Below, piece by piece: positions 42,522-52,056 of a stretch of DNA of 64,000 nt; the stretch's first letter is position 1; the number at the start of each line of letters is the position of its first letter. The DNA comes from Zobellia uliginosa. GTDB taxonomy: Bacteria; Bacteroidota; Bacteroidia; Flavobacteriales; Flavobacteriaceae. Below the pieces are notes generated by a model that did not search any database, was not told the DNA's origin, and saw only the letters and a program-made list of their open reading frames with translations. A program made the translations under genes and the position numbers. The stretch lies in the NCBI RefSeq assembly GCF_900156625.1, contig NZ_FTOB01000003.1:850780-914779 (forward strand), written 5' to 3'.

Positions 42522-43214
42522 ATGATCAAGGCCAATAATATAAAAAAGTTTTACGGCGATTTAGAGGTATTAAAGGGGGTAGACCTCCATATTAAGAAAG
42601 GCGAGGTCATTTCCATAGTGGGAGCTTCCGGGGCCGGAAAAACGACCCTATTGCAGATTTTGGGCACGCTAGACGTTCAATCGAATCCGTCGGACAGCAA
42701 ATTGTTGATCCACGATACCGAAGTTACCCAATTGTCGGACAAGAACTTGGCCAGGTTTAGAAACGAACATATTGGTTTTATTTTTCAATTCCACCAGTTG
42801 CTTCCTGAATTTACGGCACTTGAAAATGTCTGTATTCCTGCATTTATCAAAAAAACACCTAAGGCTCAGGCCGAAAAAAAAGCGAAGCAGTTATTGGACT
42901 TTTTAGGACTTTCTGCCCGATATAACCATAAGCCGAACGAACTTTCAGGTGGAGAGCAGCAAAGGGTGGCCGTCGCCCGTGCCTTGGTCAACGACCCTTC
43001 CATTATTTTTGCGGATGAGCCTAGCGGAAACCTTGATTCGGAAAGTGCCGACAACTTGCATAAACTCTTCTTTGAACTGCGTGACGAGTTCGGACAAACC
43101 TTTGTTATCGTTACCCACAATGAGCAGCTGGCAGATATGGCCGACCGTAAGCTGACCATGGTAGACGGACTTATCGTCAATAAAGAGGTGGTGGCCGATG
43201 CTACGGAACTTTAA
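42522..43214 (+). CDS. ABC transporter ATP-binding protein, LolD/MacB-type
   Basis: A 230-residue ATPase with Walker [11 protein letters not shown]-loop [16 protein letters not shown], signature [15 protein letters not shown], Walker [15 protein letters not shown] and H-loop VTHNEQLA. The [14 protein letters not shown] and EPSGNLD patterns are typical of the LolD/MacB/FtsE branch, so lipoprotein release to the outer membrane is the likely role. The permease is not adjacent, as is common for LolD in this phylum. Confidence 0.9.
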   Translation: MIKANNIKKFYGDLEVLKGVDLHIKKGEVISIVGASGAGKTTLLQILGTLDVQSNPSDSKLLIHDTEVTQLSDKNLARFRNEHIGFIFQFHQLLPEFTALENVCIPAFIKKTPKAQAEKKAKQLLDFLGLSARYNHKPNELSGGEQQRVAVARALVNDPSIIFADEPSGNLDSESADNLHKLFFELRDEFGQTFVIVTHNEQLADMADRKLTMVDGLIVNKEVVADATEL

Positions 43215-43247
43215 AATCCAGTTAAACCTGTTTAAAGAAGGTACCGA

Positions 43248-44012
43248 ATGAACCGCACCGAACTAAAACAATTTTTAGACGCCAAGGTCTTACAGTATGA
43301 GCATCCGAAATTTTTGGAAACAGATCCCATTCAGATTCCCCATAAATTTTCACGTAAAGAAGATATCGAAATCAGCGCCTTTCTCACGGCCACTATTGCC
43401 TGGGGCAATCGGAAGAGCATTATCAACAATGCCAATAAGCTGATGGACCTCATGGGCAATTCGCCCTATGATTTTGTACTTGACTACAGGCCCGACGATG
43501 CCGAACGGCTCACTGGTTTTGTGCACCGGACCTTCAACAGTGAGGATCTGGACTATTTTATCAAAAGCCTCCAAAACATTTATATAAATCACGGGGGGCT
43601 GGAAGCCGTTTTTGCCGAACATGCCGAGAAAGACTCGATGCAAACGGCCATATCGGCTTTTAAGAAGACTTTTTTTGAACTCCCCCACCCCATACGCACC
43701 CAAAAACATGTGAGCGACCCCTTAAAAGGCTCCGCCGCCAAACGGATCAATATGTTTTTACGTTGGATGGTACGCAGTAATGCCACTTCCGTAGATTTCG
43801 GTATCTGGAAGCGCATTTTGCCCAGTCAATTATCCTGTCCCTTGGATGTGCACTCAGGAAACGTAGGTAGAAAGTTAAAACTCCTCGGCCGTAAACAGAA
43901 CGATGCCAAAGCCTTGGCCGAACTTGATGAAAACCTACGTAAATTAGACCCTAATGATCCGGTAAAATACGACTTCGCCCTTTTCGGCTTGGGTGTTTTT
44001 GAAAAATTCTAG
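43248..44012 (+). CDS. TIGR02757 family protein
   Basis: A 254-residue soluble protein that matches the Bacteroidota family TIGR02757 (DUF2400): FLTATIAWGNRKSIINNANKL, RWMVRSNATSVDFGIWKRI and LSCPLDVHSGNVGRKL. These segments recall helix-hairpin-helix DNA glycosylase folds, but the role is not established. It begins 33 bp after the ABC ATPase stop, so the two are probably co-transcribed. Confidence 0.88.
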   Translation: MNRTELKQFLDAKVLQYEHPKFLETDPIQIPHKFSRKEDIEISAFLTATIAWGNRKSIINNANKLMDLMGNSPYDFVLDYRPDDAERLTGFVHRTFNSEDLDYFIKSLQNIYINHGGLEAVFAEHAEKDSMQTAISAFKKTFFELPHPIRTQKHVSDPLKGSAAKRINMFLRWMVRSNATSVDFGIWKRILPSQLSCPLDVHSGNVGRKLKLLGRKQNDAKALAELDENLRKLDPNDPVKYDFALFGLGVFEKF

Positions 44013-44027
44013 AGCGTTTCCCGCGTT

Positions 44028-44903
44028 TTATTGGTAGCGCTTTTTAAACTCTAAAGGGGTAGTTTGAGTCTTTGCCTTAAAGACCCTAGAAAAATAGGCG
44101 TAATCTTCATAGCCCAAGAGCTCGGCGACATGGCCCAAAGAAGTCTGGGAATGCACAATGAGCCGTTTGGCTTCCAAAAGAATACGGTCATTAATCAATT
44201 CTGTGGTGGTCTTGCCCAAAGTGCTCTTGGTCACGCGATTCAAGTGTTTTGTGGTAATATGGAGTTTGTCCGCATAAAAACGGGCCCGTTTCTCACTTCT
44301 GTAAAATCGCTCGAGCATTTGCTCCAATTCAGAAAGTATTTTTAAATAGGTGGGCGACAATACATTATCCGTAGTGCCATAATCGGCATAATATCGACTG
44401 AGGTCAATGTAGGCCAAGTTGACCAGACTTGCCAATTTCTGCTTTTTGTAAACCGAATTGGCATGATATTCTTGGTTGATTTCACGGAAACGTACCGCTA
44501 TATCTTGAAGCGCTTCTGGTGACAGGGTCAGGTGAGGAGGATTTTTATAGGAATAGTAAAACGGAAATTGATGCAACTTAACACCGGAAATATTCAACTC
44601 AAAAAAAGACTGGGTATGAAAAAAGATATAACCTTCCACAGCCGAGTCGAACTTCCAACTATGGGTCTGCCCAGGTTTTAAGAAAAAAAGACTTCCTTTT
44701 TCAATGGGATAGGAACTAAAATCGATCTCGTGAACACCACTACCCTTTAAAAATATCACACAAAGAAAAAAATCATGCTTGTGTGGCCTGTGCACAATGT
44801 TTTCATTTTTTTTGAGATGTGCGGCCAAGGCGTTACTATAAAAATCGACCGAAGAATGTTCTTCTTCAAATTGTTCTATATGTAAGACAGGTACAATCTT
44901 CAC
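44028..44903 (-). CDS. AraC-family transcriptional regulator
   Basis: A 291-residue regulator with an N-terminal cupin sensor (about 20-150, HRPHKHDFFLCVIFLKGSG) and a C-terminal AraC DNA-binding domain (about 195-291) with two helix-turn-helix units, ADKLHITTKHLNRVTK and GHVAELLGYEDYAYFSRVFK. The only plausible start is GTG at 44903; an in-frame stop lies four codons further upstream and there is no ATG. It is convergent with TIGR02757 and divergent from the DUF983 gene. Inducer and targets unknown. Confidence 0.9.
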   Translation of the reverse strand: MKIVPVLHIEQFEEEHSSVDFYSNALAAHLKKNENIVHRPHKHDFFLCVIFLKGSGVHEIDFSSYPIEKGSLFFLKPGQTHSWKFDSAVEGYIFFHTQSFFELNISGVKLHQFPFYYSYKNPPHLTLSPEALQDIAVRFREINQEYHANSVYKKQKLASLVNLAYIDLSRYYADYGTTDNVLSPTYLKILSELEQMLERFYRSEKRARFYADKLHITTKHLNRVTKSTLGKTTTELINDRILLEAKRLIVHSQTSLGHVAELLGYEDYAYFSRVFKAKTQTTPLEFKKRYQ

Positions 44904-45103
44904 AAAATGAAATTATGTCTTAAAAGTACAAAAAATGGCGATAAAGCTATAAGACTTAACATCGGTATTACCTCTAATTTTGTCTTGTAACAGAAATACA
45001 GCCAGTATATGTAGATGTTGCATTGGTTTAAAAGTGCAAGATTGTCTGTGCATCACATTATTCATTACGTGATGTTCTTGTGCTAGAAATAAAAAAAGAG
45101 CAT

Positions 45104-45499
45104 ATGAAGTTTTTAAAAGGCACCAAGATTTACAGCATTTTTACGGGCACTTGTCCGGTATGTCAAAGCGAAAGTATGTATACCACGACTAATCCGTATA
45201 AAATTTCAAGCACCCTAAAAATGAAAGAGCGCTGTAGTCACTGTCATACCAAGTATAAAATAGAACCTTCTTTTTTCTACGGGGCCATGTATGTTAGTTA
45301 TCCCGTGGGGCTCATTTTCGCCGGATTTGCCTTTTTTCTTTGTTACCTGATATTCGGCCTAAGCTTGATGGCTACCTATGCCATTATCGTGGTAGAAATG
45401 GTATTGGTCCTGCCTATCGTGCTTCGACTTTCGCGAAATATTTGGATCAATTTTTTTATGCACTACGGTCATCCCCTTAAAGGAAAACAAAGGACTTAA
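45104..45499 (+). CDS. DUF983 family zinc-ribbon membrane protein
   Basis: A 131-residue protein with two Cys pairs, CPVCQ and CSHCH, forming a probable zinc ribbon in the first 50 residues, then two membrane helices (about 58-80 and 84-105). This layout matches DUF983, sometimes found near cytochrome oxidase assembly genes in other phyla. The ATG at 45104 is chosen since it follows a purine-rich AAAAAAAGAG and puts the ribbon at the usual place; the open frame starts at 45080. Confidence 0.88.
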   Translation: MKFLKGTKIYSIFTGTCPVCQSESMYTTTNPYKISSTLKMKERCSHCHTKYKIEPSFFYGAMYVSYPVGLIFAGFAFFLCYLIFGLSLMATYAIIVVEMVLVLPIVLRLSRNIWINFFMHYGHPLKGKQRT

Positions 45500-45520
45500 G
45501 GCGTACTGGCCCAAATAGAA

Positions 45521-46087
45521 TCAAGAAGCGATGAGTCCGTCTAAAATCGTTCTGATTTTTTTGGCATTCCAATCGGTGGCCCCTGTTTCCTTTATGATAA
45601 TTTTTCCTGATTTATCAATAACAAAATTGGTGGGTATACTATTGCCGTCGAGCAATTCCGGAGCCTGCATCCTTGGAATATATACCGGTAGACTAAATTC
45701 CTTTTTATCTAAAAAACGCTGTACCACTTCCGGTTTTTCGTGGGTCAACAATACAAACTCGACCGAAGTACCGTAATCATCATATAGCTTTTGAATACTG
45801 GGCATTTCTGCAATACAGGGTGGGCACCAAGTGGCCCAATAACCGACAAAGGTAACCTTGTCTTCCCCTATTTTAATGGAAGTATTCGTGCCGTCTAAGG
45901 CACTTACCTTATATGAAAAGGGACTTAGTTTCGCCTGGTCTTCCTTATCGAGGGGCGATGGTGAAAAGAACTGCATTTTTACACTGCTCAAAACCACCTG
46001 AATAGGCATTCTGGTCTGGGGTATGACCAAGAGCAGAATAAATACGAACAGCAAAATATCAGCTATACTGAATTTTATTTTTTTCAT
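45521..46087 (-). CDS. TlpA/ResA-like thioredoxin-fold protein
   Basis: A 188-residue membrane-anchored periplasmic thiol-disulfide protein. The anchor is at about 10-27; the thioredoxin domain at about 50-185 has the active site WCPPC, the AlkC/TSA-type segment VTFVGYWATWCPP and a cis-Pro region GNSIPTNFVIDKSG. Roles in heme or cytochrome maturation are typical. The sulfite dehydrogenase cytochrome lies 6 kb away, with no direct link. Confidence 0.9.
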   Translation of the reverse strand: MKKIKFSIADILLFVFILLLVIPQTRMPIQVVLSSVKMQFFSPSPLDKEDQAKLSPFSYKVSALDGTNTSIKIGEDKVTFVGYWATWCPPCIAEMPSIQKLYDDYGTSVEFVLLTHEKPEVVQRFLDKKEFSLPVYIPRMQAPELLDGNSIPTNFVIDKSGKIIIKETGATDWNAKKIRTILDGLIAS

Positions 46088-46192
46088 TAGGGCAAGTTAC
46101 TAAAACTGGTAGGGATGGTCAAAGAAGCTTCGTCTTTGCTTTTACTAAAAAAACTCATTGCGGTATTTAGGGCAGGTGAAATCCCTCTAAGC

Positions 46193-46552
46193 CTATTGCT
46201 CACCTTCGCCCATTTTTCTGAACTGTTTGTAAATCCATTGCTTTTCTTGCAAGGAAAACTTTTTATTTTCAAACCATTCGAACGCCGCAATTTTTTCATT
46301 TTCAATCTGGGCCTTTCGTATGGCCTCTAAAGATACCAAATGCCAATGCACCCCTTTTTGTCGGTTTACCGAGTAGCCGATATCTTCGGTTATATAGGAT
46401 ATTCTGGGCTGATTAATGAGTTTGACCCCATTTCTTAGAACAGCCAAGGTTTTGGTAAGTCTTACTACTTCGGAAAAGGAGTACCTGACAAAGTCGTTAA
46501 ACCCTTCTTGCTTTGTATTGTATAATTTATCGCCTACTTTTAGTTGTCTCAT
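46193..46552 (-). CDS. hypothetical cytoplasmic protein
   Basis: A 119-residue protein with basic and aromatic content, no signal peptide and no membrane helix. It starts MRQLKVGDKLYNTKQ with an ATG, followed by FVRYSFSEVVRLTKTLAVLRNGVKLINQP, which could form an SH3-like or KOW-like beta barrel, and ends in a helical tail of about 40 residues rich in Lys, Glu and Trp. No family recognised. It is 105 bp upstream of the TlpA-like gene. Confidence 0.65.
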   Translation of the reverse strand: MRQLKVGDKLYNTKQEGFNDFVRYSFSEVVRLTKTLAVLRNGVKLINQPRISYITEDIGYSVNRQKGVHWHLVSLEAIRKAQIENEKIAAFEWFENKKFSLQEKQWIYKQFRKMGEGEQ

Positions 46553-46747
46553 GATTGTTGAAAGCCGGCAAAATTAATGGCTTCCCACTTCATTTTAGGA
46601 ATTCGGGACAAAGAAATTATCAACAAAATTGGTTTTGTAGGATAAGGGACTGGCCGTTAAGCATCCACCATATGGAAATGAGGCCTAAGTATAAAAAAGG
46701 ATGCCAATAGCGAACTATAAACACCCTTTTTAATAAAAATCGAGCAA

Positions 46748-47902
46748 CTAAACTGTTTCTAGCCTTAGGGCCTTTCCTTTTTTACGTTTTCTTTTTTTCT
46801 GCAACTTGTTCCACCAAATCAATGTTCCCGTAATAGGTAAGCTTGTGGCGATCAGGCAGGCCAAAAAGTATAATGCCTTTGAAAAGCTACCATAGATATC
46901 ACCTAGGTGTAAAGGTCTGATCAAAGCCGCGACCTGAACGTTGAGGGGCTTCTCGTTAAATATTTCCTTTTTTAAGATCCTACCGTCTCGATCCAAAACC
47001 AATTTATCGGTAATGGCAGGAGAGAGTCCTGAAGCGTCGTTTTTGGTAATGGTGTATACTTCGGTTTCGGTTTTGGGAAGGGAAAGCCTAATCTGTCCTT
47101 CATAGGCCAGTTCTGCATTGACCACCTCCAGTATTTCAGCTACGGACAATACTTTCGCATTTTTGGGGAGGGAAGAGTTTACCTTAGGACTGCCCCCACG
47201 ATTTCCAAATATTTTAGCCCCGAGTACTGCGCTTCCGGCATCTCGGTACCATTGAAAGGACCAACAAAGACCGGTCAAACACATAATCACCAAAAAAATA
47301 CAGGCATAAAACCCTAAAGTATTGTGCAAATCATGGTTAATGCGCTTCCAATTGGCCGAAAATTTGATTTTAAAGCCTGGCTTGAAGTTCTTCCATTTTA
47401 ACCGCTTAGGGAACCATAAAATGATTCCACTAATGGATAAGATCAAGAATATGATCGTGGCTATTCCCACAATAGGCCGTCCTATTTCAATATCGAGCAA
47501 CAACCAACGGTGCAGGCGGAACATAGTCATAAAAAATCCATCGAGGGAGGACTTCAATTCCTTTTGGTACTCTCCCGTATAGGGGTTTACATAATACGTA
47601 GCACCCCTTCGTTGTTTGGGGTCGGTCTTTATGGAAAAAAGATAAGGCTCCCACGCCGTGGCCGGAAGGGTTACCGCAGTGATATCGCCCTCCCCTTTCA
47701 ATTTATCGGAGAGCAGCTCGATCGACATTTTCTGCCCTTCAGTGGTTTCGACTACAAAATCATCGGTAAAAAACGATTTTATTTCATCTTCAAAAACAAG
47801 TAGGGTGCCACTCAAACAAACAAGGAACAAAACAATTCCACTGGCCAATCCTAGCCATAAATGTACATCGTTGATAAATTTTCCCAAACTGTATTTCTGC
47901 AT
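46748..47902 (-). CDS. PepSY-domain inner-membrane protein
   Basis: A 384-residue protein of the PepSY-associated TM family with four membrane helices (about 15-37, 142-165, 190-212 and 335-358). The first helix begins NDVHLWLGLASGIVLFLVCLSG, and the second region has RLHRWLL and LRPLHLGDIYG. Such proteins often stand beside siderophore receptors and are thought to reduce ferric siderophores or assist uptake at the inner membrane. The gene starts 37 bp after the stop of the siderophore-type receptor, so it shares its promoter. Confidence 0.9.
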   Translation of the reverse strand: MQKYSLGKFINDVHLWLGLASGIVLFLVCLSGTLLVFEDEIKSFFTDDFVVETTEGQKMSIELLSDKLKGEGDITAVTLPATAWEPYLFSIKTDPKQRRGATYYVNPYTGEYQKELKSSLDGFFMTMFRLHRWLLLDIEIGRPIVGIATIIFLILSISGIILWFPKRLKWKNFKPGFKIKFSANWKRINHDLHNTLGFYACIFLVIMCLTGLCWSFQWYRDAGSAVLGAKIFGNRGGSPKVNSSLPKNAKVLSVAEILEVVNAELAYEGQIRLSLPKTETEVYTITKNDASGLSPAITDKLVLDRDGRILKKEIFNEKPLNVQVAALIRPLHLGDIYGSFSKALYFLACLIATSLPITGTLIWWNKLQKKRKRKKGKALRLETV

Positions 47903-47939
47903 TGCCTTCGTATCGGTTGGTTCAGCACTCTAATTCATT

Positions 47940-50324
47940 CTAAAACTTATAAGTAATCATCCCATAAAAGCTTCTAGGGTCGGTTTGATTGATATATCGG
48001 GTACGGTAGGCATTGTAACCGATTTCATCAAAAATGTTGTTCATCAAGACGCGCACGCCCCAGTTTTCGTTAATGCGGTAGGCTACTTGTGCATTCACCA
48101 AGGTATAGGCTTCAACATCAAAAGGTTTTTGGTTGGGAACGATGCCTTCGTGGGTTACGGCCCCCGCACTCCAATCGTTGATCGGTCGCTCTCCCGTATA
48201 ATAGGCGCCAGCTCCTATTGACAAACCTTTCAAGCAATTTCTAAAAGCGTAGTTGCCGTACACGTTAAACGTATGCTTGGGCGTATTCAAAGGTGCGGAA
48301 CCATACACATAGGAAGTGTGTTCTTTATATTGGGCATCGATGTACGAATATCCGGTTATCACCTCGAAGTTTTCGAGTATACGTCCGGTAAGTTCTACCT
48401 CGACCCCTTGTCTTTGGTCGTTTCCTCCTTTTTGATAGAATCCGGTAGCAATCCAGTTCTCATCATACACAGGAAGATTAATGTTCTTATTATTAATTTT
48501 GAAATAGGTCAGGTTAAAACGTAAGCGGCTATCGAGCCAGTTGGTCTTAATACCGGCTTCGAACTGATCAAAACGCTCGTTGCCCAATTCCCTACCATCT
48601 TCCCCTAAACGGGTACCCGTCCTCGGGTAGGAGCTATTGGTGTAGGAAGCGAATACATTAAGGTTTTCCATAGGCGAAACAATAATGCCACCAAGGGGAT
48701 TGAAGGCATCGCTATCGGTAGTTTCAGTCTCGGTACTGGTTTCGGTAGTACTGTAACGGAAGCCTAGAAACGATTTAAACCAGGAGTTGAAGGTAATAAC
48801 GTCTTGGGCCACAAAGCCTATGGACCTAGACTCTGATCCGGCCGTACTTGGGTCGCTTAGACCAAGGTCATCGGGCAGTTGATTCGATATGGTAGAGAAA
48901 ACATCCAAGGTATCTAGCACGGCAACACTGCTGCTCGAGGTGTTGTACTTAGAAGTTCTATAATCCATACCCACCTGAAACGTATGTCCGATAGAACCTG
49001 TTTGCATATCGTCACCGATAAGGTCGATTTGAAGCACACTGTTTTTGTCTTCCCTAGTAGAAACAGCATACCCTCGTGTCCTTAGATTGTAAACCGTATT
49101 GCCTTCTCCGTCGCTAATGGCACCCCCTAAACTGGCATTTTTAAGGTCTAGGTCCAAACTCGAGGCAAAATAAGCCGCATTCAAGCTCAATTTGTCGGAA
49201 AGCGTCTTTTTAAAGCGAGCGGAATAGTTCAGGTTCTGGGTAAGGCTTTTATCGTTTTTATAGCCTAAAAACTGACTGTGGGGAAGGTCGTATATGGCAT
49301 TGGTGTCGTTTTCTGCCAAATTCACCGTACCTGGATCGGGAGTTCTGCTGTCATCAAAATAATCCATTTCCATGGTCAATGTGGTTCCCTCGTCGATGCG
49401 CCATTCAAAGGAAGGGTTGATATAAAAACGTTGGGAAGAAACCCCGGCGCGATAGCTGTCAGCTTGTTCCAAGGCCCCGTTGATACGGAAGGCGGTGTTT
49501 TGCTTTTCGGTCAATGGTCCGTAAACATCAAATGTGGGACGGGTCTGTCCGAAACTCCCCCCTCTAAGGGAGGCTTGGCCTCCAAATTGGTACTTAGGTG
49601 TTTTAGTGACGATATTGATGACCCCACCTGGACTACCCAAATCGGTGGCGACGCCCTGGGTAATGGAAGCTGCCCCTTTTAGGACTTGAATGTTGTCAAC
49701 CCCTTGCATATCGGTAAGGATACCCGTGCCCCTAAAATCGGAATGCACACGTACCCCGTTCTTTAAGATAGGAATGCCCCTGAACCCTCGGGAAGACATA
49801 CTTTCACTGCGGTTACCATAGGTAGCAAAGGAATATACCCCCGGTACGTTTTTGGTAGCATCGGCAATGGTAAGGATACCTTGGTCTTCGATGACCTTTT
49901 CAGAAATGACCGAGATACTTTGGATCTGCTCATAGGTTGCCAATGGCAAACGGGTCAAGGCCTCTATTTTATCAGGATGTTCATAACGTGAACCGAATAC
50001 TTCCACTTCCTCGAGTTCGGTATCCATACGTACGGAAAAATCGACGGTAATATCACTATCGGTAAGGCTAACCGCTTTTTTTAGGGTTTTGAAGCCAACG
50101 GCACTGACCCGTAATTCGTAGGAGCCAGGTGACACCCCGTTAATTTTATATTCCCCATTTTCGTTTGCAGCGGCTCCGTTCTTGGCTTTCAGTATGGCAA
50201 CGTGGGCATAGGCCACAGGCTCTCCGTCATTGCTCGTTACCCTTCCGTTAATGCTGTACTGTTGTTCTTGCGCATGCCCCCAAAAAATGCCGAATCCAAG
50301 GAGGAATAGTAGAGAAAATCTCAT
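47940..50324 (-). CDS. TonB-dependent siderophore-type receptor
   Basis: A 794-residue outer membrane receptor with signal peptide at 1-18 (WGHAQ), a carboxypeptidase-like domain at about 22-105 (GRVTSNDGEPVAYAHVAILK), a plug at about 125-235 with SMSSRGFRGIPILKNGVRV and GAASITQGVATDLGSPGGVINIVTK, and a barrel ending in YGMITYKF. The plug pattern is that of the ferric siderophore receptor group (FhuA/FpvA-like). Operon with the PepSY gene. The promoter lies between two arms of a 24-bp inverted repeat (50332-50419). Confidence 0.92.
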   Translation of the reverse strand: MRFSLLFLLGFGIFWGHAQEQQYSINGRVTSNDGEPVAYAHVAILKAKNGAAANENGEYKINGVSPGSYELRVSAVGFKTLKKAVSLTDSDITVDFSVRMDTELEEVEVFGSRYEHPDKIEALTRLPLATYEQIQSISVISEKVIEDQGILTIADATKNVPGVYSFATYGNRSESMSSRGFRGIPILKNGVRVHSDFRGTGILTDMQGVDNIQVLKGAASITQGVATDLGSPGGVINIVTKTPKYQFGGQASLRGGSFGQTRPTFDVYGPLTEKQNTAFRINGALEQADSYRAGVSSQRFYINPSFEWRIDEGTTLTMEMDYFDDSRTPDPGTVNLAENDTNAIYDLPHSQFLGYKNDKSLTQNLNYSARFKKTLSDKLSLNAAYFASSLDLDLKNASLGGAISDGEGNTVYNLRTRGYAVSTREDKNSVLQIDLIGDDMQTGSIGHTFQVGMDYRTSKYNTSSSSVAVLDTLDVFSTISNQLPDDLGLSDPSTAGSESRSIGFVAQDVITFNSWFKSFLGFRYSTTETSTETETTDSDAFNPLGGIIVSPMENLNVFASYTNSSYPRTGTRLGEDGRELGNERFDQFEAGIKTNWLDSRLRFNLTYFKINNKNINLPVYDENWIATGFYQKGGNDQRQGVEVELTGRILENFEVITGYSYIDAQYKEHTSYVYGSAPLNTPKHTFNVYGNYAFRNCLKGLSIGAGAYYTGERPINDWSAGAVTHEGIVPNQKPFDVEAYTLVNAQVAYRINENWGVRVLMNNIFDEIGYNAYRTRYINQTDPRSFYGMITYKF

Positions 50325-50331
50325 TGGTTTT

Positions 50332-50419
50332 TATTTAGACTTGTTACAAATAGTTAAATTCGGCGCAAAAATATATCGACATTGCAAAACATCCAAATTA
50401 TTTGTAATAAATCTAAATA
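50332..50419. promoter_or_regulatory. 24-bp inverted repeat bracketing the siderophore receptor promoter
   Basis: The arm at 50332-50355 and the reverse complement of the arm at 50396-50419 agree at 21 of 24 positions; both share TATTTAGA and TTACAAATA in the direction of the first arm. The arms are 40 bp apart. One arm covers the transcription start region, the other overlaps the -33 box. In this context an iron regulator (Fur or DtxR type) is the obvious candidate, by inference. Confidence 0.65.
50366..50397 (-). promoter_or_regulatory. Bacteroidota-type promoter of the siderophore receptor operon
   Basis: On the minus strand: -33 TTTG (50394-50397), 20 bp, -7 TATTTTTG (50366-50373), a full match to TAnnTTTG, 41 nt before the ATG. 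Confidence 0.72.
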
Positions 50420-50503
50420 GAGATAATTAACCTAGTGATTTACATATCCTAAATACCAAATTTTAACATTTGAAAATGGGCCAAAGCCTTGTTATAGGGC
50501 AAA

Positions 50504-50536
50504 AAAAAGCCACCGTCATGCAACGATGGCCTTTAC
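50504..50536 (-). terminator. intrinsic terminator of the sugar isomerase-like gene
   Basis: AAAGCCACCGTC (50506-50517) pairs with the GACGATGGCCTTT-like arm ending at 50534, with wobble pairs. On the minus strand it is followed by a run of T (50501-50508). Confidence 0.78.
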
Positions 50537-50554
50537 GCTATTGGCGTTTATATC

Positions 50555-51412
50555 CTAATGAAAGCCGAATTTTTCGAGTCCTTTTCTACTGATCTTTATG
50601 GCTTCCAATGGCGTTGTCTTATAGGTTTTATCCTGTTCCACCATATAGTATTTCATACCGGACAATTTCTTCTCTTTTAAGATTCGGCCAAAATCAATAC
50701 TTCCCGTACCTACCGGAGCGAACCAGCCGTCTTCGTTCATGTCTTTTACATGCCATATCTTAAATCGCTTCGGATATTTTTTAAAATAGGCTACAGGGTC
50801 GGCACCTGCTTTGGTCACCCAAAATAAATCCATTTGAAAATTGACCCATTTCGGATTGCAGTGTTCCAAAAGATAATCGATGACCACTACCCCATTTTCA
50901 TCCTTCTTAAATTCAAAGTCATGATTGTGGTACAACAATTGGAGTCCCGCTTTCTTGCATTTTTCACCCAGTACATCTAAAATTCCCGCCAAATTCTCGG
51001 CTCCTCCCGTCATACCCATTGTCATGGTTTCCTCGTCGACCGTAAAGAGTCCCATAGGAGGTACGGGCACCACAAAGTATTTAAACCCCGCTTCCTTTAC
51101 ATCGGCTATCATGGCATCGGCATTCTCAAGGGTCACGCTTCCTTGGTGGCTGCTTATGGGCTTCAGGCCTAGTTCTTTTAACTTCTTTTTAAATTCCAAT
51201 GGCGTCATTCCGTAGAACTTTCCATCCTCATACCCTGCCGCTTCAATATACTTATAACCGGCATCGGCCACCGCCCGCAAGGTGGTTTCCGCATCGGAAG
51301 CCATATCGTCCCTTAGGGTATACAGGGCGAGCCCCCCGTAACTGTCTTGGGCATTGATAAAAGAGCTGCTTGCCATCAGTAGGCATATACATAGTAGTTT
51401 GAATGTTTTCAT
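50555..51412 (-). CDS. exported sugar phosphate isomerase/epimerase-like TIM barrel protein
   Basis: A 285-residue protein with signal peptide at about 1-21 (SFINAQ) and an AP-endonuclease-2/xylose-isomerase-like TIM barrel. Putative metal ligands are the His/Glu set in SSHQGS, LLYHNHDFEF, QMDLFWV and WHVKDM. The fold isomerises or epimerises sugars; relatives with a signal peptide occur in Bacteroidota glycan loci. No glycan genes flank it here. The last 200 bp before the siderophore promoter hold its terminator. Confidence 0.88.
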   Translation of the reverse strand: MKTFKLLCICLLMASSSFINAQDSYGGLALYTLRDDMASDAETTLRAVADAGYKYIEAAGYEDGKFYGMTPLEFKKKLKELGLKPISSHQGSVTLENADAMIADVKEAGFKYFVVPVPPMGLFTVDEETMTMGMTGGAENLAGILDVLGEKCKKAGLQLLYHNHDFEFKKDENGVVVIDYLLEHCNPKWVNFQMDLFWVTKAGADPVAYFKKYPKRFKIWHVKDMNEDGWFAPVGTGSIDFGRILKEKKLSGMKYYMVEQDKTYKTTPLEAIKISRKGLEKFGFH

Positions 51413-51588
51413 TTGTCGTTGTGTTTTCTGAAATAAGCTAAGATACTACATCTGTTTAAAAATTATCTGGCCATAATCTTAAAATACTCCACCTCTCGTT
51501 TAGAAAAACGGAAATTCACCTACATAGGTCGAATATAATTTTTACAAGCTCTTCGAAATATGTAGTTTTAAGTTCTAAACCTCTTCGT

Positions 51589-51987
51589 ATGCCATGTCCT
51601 TGCAACCCTCAAGTGAACTATAGCGACTGCTGTAAAAAAGCCCATACGGATATTCGTAGCGTAGCCACGGCCGAGGTGCTAATGCGTTCCCGTTACAGTG
51701 CCTTTGTTTTGGGGGATATCGATTACCTACAAAAAAGCCATCACAGTACTACCCGACCGAACAAAATTGAAAAACGTAGGATAAAGGCTTGGGCCAAGGC
51801 CGTTGATTGGTTAAAACTTGAGGTCTTATATACTTCCGGAGGAAGTGAAACCGATAGTACGGGTACCGTCGAATTCAAGGCTTATTATATGGAAAACGGT
51901 CAAATGGGCGTTATATATGAAAAATCGAATTTTAGCAAAGAAAATGGTCATTGGGTATATGTTGATGGCGTCCATAGAAATTTATAA
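51589..51987 (+). CDS. YchJ family protein with SEC-C metal-binding motif
   Basis: A 132-residue protein that starts with the SEC-C-like zinc motif CPCNPQVNYSDCC and continues with VATAEVLMRSRYSAFVLGDIDYLQKSHH, the YchJ/UPF0225 signature, into an NTF2-like fold. The usual C-terminal SEC-C motif is absent in this short form. The role is not established. It is divergent from the isomerase-like gene. Confidence 0.88.
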   Translation: MPCPCNPQVNYSDCCKKAHTDIRSVATAEVLMRSRYSAFVLGDIDYLQKSHHSTTRPNKIEKRRIKAWAKAVDWLKLEVLYTSGGSETDSTGTVEFKAYYMENGQMGVIYEKSNFSKENGHWVYVDGVHRNL

Positions 51988-52056
51988 GCTTTGGACCACA
52001 CATTTCTATATGAGCTTCTATAAAAAACAACTGTATTAACTATTAAAAACTTTTCT

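Noticed and set aside
46087..46305. Minus-strand frame of 72 codons between the TlpA-like gene and the 119-residue gene
   Set aside because: Overlaps the 119-residue gene in another frame, abnormal Lys/Ser composition, no motif.
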